Origin: DP-20 sp964539925
GTDB lineage: Bacteria; Desulfobacterota; Binatia; UBA9968
Length of the DNA: 24,099 nt
Assembly (NCBI GenBank): GCA_964539925.1
Contig: CAZILB010000050.1
Coordinates: 1-24,099 of the forward strand
Direction of reading: 5' to 3'
Position numbers and translations under genes: made by a program. How positions within the stretch are numbered: the stretch's first letter is position 1; every line of letters begins with the position of its first letter. Under the pieces are notes generated by a model. That model saw nothing but the letters and a program-made list of their open reading frames with translations. It ran no database searches and was not told where the DNA came from. Below are positions 21,461 through 24,099 of the stretch, one piece after another.

Positions 21461-22641
21461 TGGTTGTCCGCCCGCTTTAACCGCCCAAGCAGCAAGACGC
21501 CGACAAAGAAGAGCGCCGTCGAGCCCAACGAGCCGACGACGAAAACGCTGGCGATGCCGGCGGCGTGGGCGATGAAGCCGCCGATGGCGGGGCCGAGGAT
21601 GTTGCCCATATCGCCTGCGGCGTTGTAGACGCCGGAGGCGAGCCCGCGGCGCACCCGTGACTCCGGAACGTCTTGCACCAGGCCGACCGCATTGGCAACG
21701 ATGACGATGGCCCGCATGAATCCGGAGGCCACGTAGACAAAAAGGACCGTGCCAAAACTGCTGAACAGCGGCACGAGCATCAAGATCAGCGACTGCAAGG
21801 GCAGACCGAAGTAAGACAGGCCACGGTGGCCGAACCGGTTGACGACATGCCCGCTGATCGGGCGGGTCACCGCGTTGCAGCCCGCGTAAGCCGCGCGAAT
21901 GATGCCGATCTGCGTCAAGCTCATGCCCACCGCCAGGCCGTAAAGCGAAATGAAGACGCCGCCCATCTGATGCAGCAAATTGAGAAACAACGCCACGATG
22001 ACGACGGTCCCGAGCTGCGGATCGAGGAGCGCCTTGAATGAATCTTTAGAAGTCAATTTCGCGGCGTCTTTTTTCGCCTTGCTTCCGCCCGTGCCGCGCG
22101 GGCCGTGCATCAACCACAAGAGGCCGACGGAAACCAATGACAGCAGGGCGCCCAGTTGAAACGTCGCGGCGTATCCCCAATGATCGGCGATCACGCCGCC
22201 GAGAAAATTTCCCGTCGAATAGCCCAGCGCCAAACTGCCGACGTAGTAACCCATCGCGTGACTGCGGTTCTCCTCCGCCGCCAGCGAATCGACGTAAAAA
22301 GCCATGTAAAGGGTCGTCGTCGCGCCGTAGGCGAAGCCGTTGAGCGACTGAACCACGGCGAAGGTCGCGCTATCGGTGGCAAAGGCGAACAGGTAGTTGG
22401 TAAAGCCCATGGCGAGGATCGCGACGGAGAGAAGCATGCGCGCGCGGCTTTGAATGTAAGCCATGCCCACCGGCAACCTCGAGGTAAGAGCGAACACCGG
22501 CCCCAGCGAGATCAGCGTGCCGATGGCGGCCACCGGAATGCGCAGGTGGTCGAGATAGGGCGGAATCAGCGTGGAAGCGGAGTTGCTCTGGATCGTCACT
22601 GCCACCATCGGCACCAGAAGCTTCAACGTCGACACTTTCAT
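21454..22641 (-). CDS. MFS transporter
   Basis: A 395-residue 12-helix permease with the ATG at 22641 (MKVSTLKLLVPMVAVTIQSN), which has GGAAAG just upstream. A longer frame from 22770 would add 43 residues but runs into the ACCGCAGAG repeat and is probably not real. The N-half contains SRLPVGMAYIQSRARMLLSV (motif A-like) and NGFAYGATTTLYMAFYVDSL. The middle has a charged loop (RGTGGSKAKKDAAKLTSKDS). The C-half has RPISGHVVNRFGHRGLSYFG. It converges on the ACAD gene with a 7-bp overlap of the ends. A transporter for the acid used by the neighbouring CoA genes is plausible but unproven. Confidence 0.82.
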   Translation of the reverse strand: MKVSTLKLLVPMVAVTIQSNSASTLIPPYLDHLRIPVAAIGTLISLGPVFALTSRLPVGMAYIQSRARMLLSVAILAMGFTNYLFAFATDSATFAVVQSLNGFAYGATTTLYMAFYVDSLAAEENRSHAMGYYVGSLALGYSTGNFLGGVIADHWGYAATFQLGALLSLVSVGLLWLMHGPRGTGGSKAKKDAAKLTSKDSFKALLDPQLGTVVIVALFLNLLHQMGGVFISLYGLAVGMSLTQIGIIRAAYAGCNAVTRPISGHVVNRFGHRGLSYFGLPLQSLILMLVPLFSSFGTVLFVYVASGFMRAIVIVANAVGLVQDVPESRVRRGLASGVYNAAGDMGNILGPAIGGFIAHAAGIASVFVVGSLGSTALFFVGVLLLGRLKRADNHQ

Positions 22642-23019
22642 ATCTTTCCATTTATTCTCCAAAAGCTTTTGCAGTGCAAACCAAGCGAATAGCTCATCGA
22701 ATGCCGCGAGCGGTTTCACCGCAGAGGCCCAGCGCGACAAAGCCGCAAGCAAAGGAAGAAAAACATTCACCGCAGAGACGCGGAGGACACGGAGGGGTGA
22801 GATTCAAAAAAACACTCTGTGTTGTCAGCGTCTCGGCGGTGAATCTCTCTCTTCAGATCCACCCCATCAGGCCAACCGCCGAAAAGCCGGCGCAAGTTGC
22901 AAAGCTCTTTCAGCTCGCGTCCTGCGAAGGATTATTTCGAGCGCAGCGGGAAATGGTTTCCGCGAGGTTAGACATTTGCGCCGCCTTCAGGTAAGGAAGC
23001 TCGGGAGGAGAAGCGCAAG
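22642..23019. other. 378-bp gap holding an ACCGCAGAG element
   Basis: Apart from the inverted element at 22766-22844 I see no gene or clear promoter. The ribosome site GGGAGGAG just before 23020 belongs to the CitE-like gene. Frames that cross the gap have no recognisable protein. Confidence 0.55.
22766..22844. repeat. ACCGCAGAG-type inverted repeat element, copy 2
   Basis: The ends are exact: ATTCACCGC (22766-22774) and GCGGTGAAT (22836-22844). The arms continue for about 30 bp with a few mismatches (GAGACGCGGAGGACAC versus GAGACGCTGACAACAC read from the other side). This is the best preserved copy of the family in the window. Confidence 0.65.
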
Positions 23020-23904
23020 ATGAATTTGATCCGCTCGTGGATGTTCGTGCCAGGCCACCGGCAGAGAATGATCGACAAGGCGCTCGGTCTCAATGCCGAC
23101 GCCATCATGCTCGACATCGAGGACGGCGTGGCACCCAACGAGAAGGATGCGGCGCGCAAAAATATCGCCGAGTCCCTCGGCCGGGAGCAGGCGCCCGGTT
23201 CGCCCGCCCGCTACGTGCGCATCAACGCCATCGGCCACGCGCGCATGGATGCGGACCTCGAAGCCGTGGTTCGCCCCGGGCTCGAAGGGCTGGTTTGCCC
23301 CAAAGTGGATACGCCCGAAGAAGTGCGCCAGGTCGATGCCATCCTCAACGAAAAAGAGCCGAAGAATGGACTGGACAAAGGCCGCGTCAAGCTCTTGATC
23401 GCCATCGAAAGCCCGAAGGGACTTCTGAACGCCCCGGCGATTGCCGCGGCCTCGGTGCGAAACATCGGTATCATTTTCGGAGCCGAGGATTTCGGGCGGG
23501 AGATCGGCCTGCCGGCGGTGCGCGAAGGCGAAGCCCGCGACTTGATTTACGCGCGTTCGGCGATCGTGATCGCCGCGGCTTCGGCCCACGTGCAAGCGGT
23601 GGACGGCGTCTGGGTCGATCTCAACGACAGCCAGGGATTGTTGGACTTCGCCCGGCAGTCGCGCCGGCTCGGCTTCTCCGCCATGTCCTGCATCCACCCG
23701 TCGCAAGTGGATCCGATCAACACGGTATTCAGCCCTACCGCGGACGAGATCGATTACTGTCAAAAAGTGCTGCAAGCCTTCGAGGAGGCCAATGCTCGCG
23801 GCGATGGCTCCATCGCCTTCGGCGGCCAGTTGATCGACCGTCCCATTGTCGAGCGCGCGCGCCGAACCATCGACACCGCCAGATCGCTCGGAATGCTCAA
23901 TTAA
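23020..23904 (+). CDS. CitE-like HpcH/HpaI family acyl-CoA lyase
   Basis: A 294-residue TIM-barrel lyase of the CitE group, which cleaves or forms C-C bonds of citryl-, malyl-, methylmalyl- or citramalyl-CoA using Mg2+. The motifs are RSWMFVPGHR (5-14), IMLDIEDGVAPNEKDAAR (29-46), VRINAIG with R67, the metal ligand E130 in IAIESPKGL and D157 in GAEDFG. The CIHPSQV segment near residues 226-232 is also typical. The ATG at 23020 has a strong GGGAGGAG site. With the CoA-transferase and MaoC genes it would complete an itaconate/citramalate-like route ending in pyruvate and acetyl-CoA. The precise substrate needs testing. Confidence 0.9.
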   Translation: MNLIRSWMFVPGHRQRMIDKALGLNADAIMLDIEDGVAPNEKDAARKNIAESLGREQAPGSPARYVRINAIGHARMDADLEAVVRPGLEGLVCPKVDTPEEVRQVDAILNEKEPKNGLDKGRVKLLIAIESPKGLLNAPAIAAASVRNIGIIFGAEDFGREIGLPAVREGEARDLIYARSAIVIAAASAHVQAVDGVWVDLNDSQGLLDFARQSRRLGFSAMSCIHPSQVDPINTVFSPTADEIDYCQKVLQAFEEANARGDGSIAFGGQLIDRPIVERARRTIDTARSLGMLN

Positions 23905-24014
23905 GTTCGGGTTGCGACCGAGCGCACGATGAAGAATCGGCTTTTGCGGCCGGCTCGGTGTTGATCTTCTATACAGATTAATATTGTCAGTTTAAAAATC
24001 GGAGGACGGACAAA

Positions 24015-24099
24015 ATGAGATCGATATTTTGCGCGGTTTTAATAACCCTTGCTTTCGCCGGCACGTCGGCGGCCCAAGCCGCAAAACCGATGCCGATGG
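24015..24099 (+). CDS. Start of an exported protein, cut by the window end
   Basis: Only 28 codons are present. They read MRSIFCAVLITLAFAGTSAA followed by QAAKPMPM, a clear type I signal peptide with a likely AQA cleavage site. GGAGGACGGACAAA precedes the ATG. The mature protein is not visible. A periplasmic binding protein of a solute transporter would fit the neighbourhood, but the sequence here cannot show it. Confidence 0.7.
   Translation, partial: MRSIFCAVLITLAFAGTSAAQAAKPMPM

Noticed and set aside
22642..22770. N-terminal extension of the minus-strand MFS gene
   Set aside because: The added residues run into the ACCGCAGAG repeat element, and the ATG at 22641 has a better site and a normal MFS length.
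23961..23984. TTGATC and TATACAGATTAATAT as a promoter for the last gene
   Set aside because: The spacing between any -35 and -10 candidates is too short or too long to support it.
1..24099. Search for CRISPR arrays, transposases, integrases, toxin-antitoxin pairs or known defence genes
   Set aside because: None was seen; the repeats found are irregular, palindromic or 9-bp tandem and lack CRISPR-like spacers.

Overview
This 24.1-kb window is a GC-rich bacterial chromosome segment with about 24 protein genes and no rRNA, tRNA, CRISPR array, phage gene or transposase that I can see. The gene mix points to an uncultured soil or sediment bacterium of the broad deltaproteobacterial kind (Binatia, Tectomicrobia, NC10 or Rokubacteria-like). 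It includes amidohydrolase_2 proteins, a CaiB/BaiF CoA-transferase, a MaoC hydratase, an NMT1/THI5-like binding protein, an F420/FMN PPOX protein, an ECF sigma/anti-sigma pair, and GTG and TTG starts. The lineage is an inference from gene content; there is no marker gene here.

Layout. 64-2565 (minus): a Bcr/CflA-type drug exporter and an amidohydrolase, separated by decayed GGGGCG-type palindromes. 2717-3973 (plus): an EntS-like MFS exporter behind a good candidate promoter with a perfect palindrome touching its -35. 4176-6157 (minus): a TrmA/RlmCD-type RNA methyltransferase and a YjbQ (UPF0047) protein. 6361-7845 (plus): a pyruvate carboxylase/oxaloacetate decarboxylase-type carboxyltransferase without its biotin domain. 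7955-10341: a histidine phosphatase (minus), a two-module VOC protein (plus) and a LON-domain protein (minus). 10500-11593 (plus): a PPOX flavin protein and an AlgH/YqgE protein that carries a signal peptide. 11776-13565 (plus): a GlcG/HbpS-like protein, a small cupin and an NMT1-like binding protein lacking a signal peptide. 13912-15614 (plus): an ECF sigma factor and its zinc anti-sigma factor. 15903-17816 (plus): a second amidohydrolase and an exported DUF442-type phosphatase.

17830-23904 is an acyl-CoA block. A MaoC hydratase, a class III CoA-transferase and a SLOG protein lie on the minus strand. An acyl-CoA dehydrogenase diverges from MaoC, followed by an MFS transporter and a CitE-like lyase. 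A CoA-transferase, hydratase and C-C lyase together resemble itaconate/citramalate (C5-dicarboxylate) degradation. The ACAD places its likely catalytic Glu on helix G, as isovaleryl-CoA dehydrogenase does. The window ends just inside a gene with a signal peptide.

The most unusual non-coding feature is the density of intergenic repeats. At least five families are present: a degenerate 9-bp GAACGnnTT tandem repeat at several loci, a TCATTCTGA...GATGACA palindrome, ACCGCAGAG/CACGAAG-type inverted elements, GGGGCG palindromes, and CCTCCCCCGC hairpins. They fill almost every gap longer than about 200 bp. I see no defence island or other clearly new multi-gene system. The best candidates for new biology are the C5-CoA-like locus with its SLOG partner, the biotin-less carboxyltransferase, the secreted AlgH and the repeat families.
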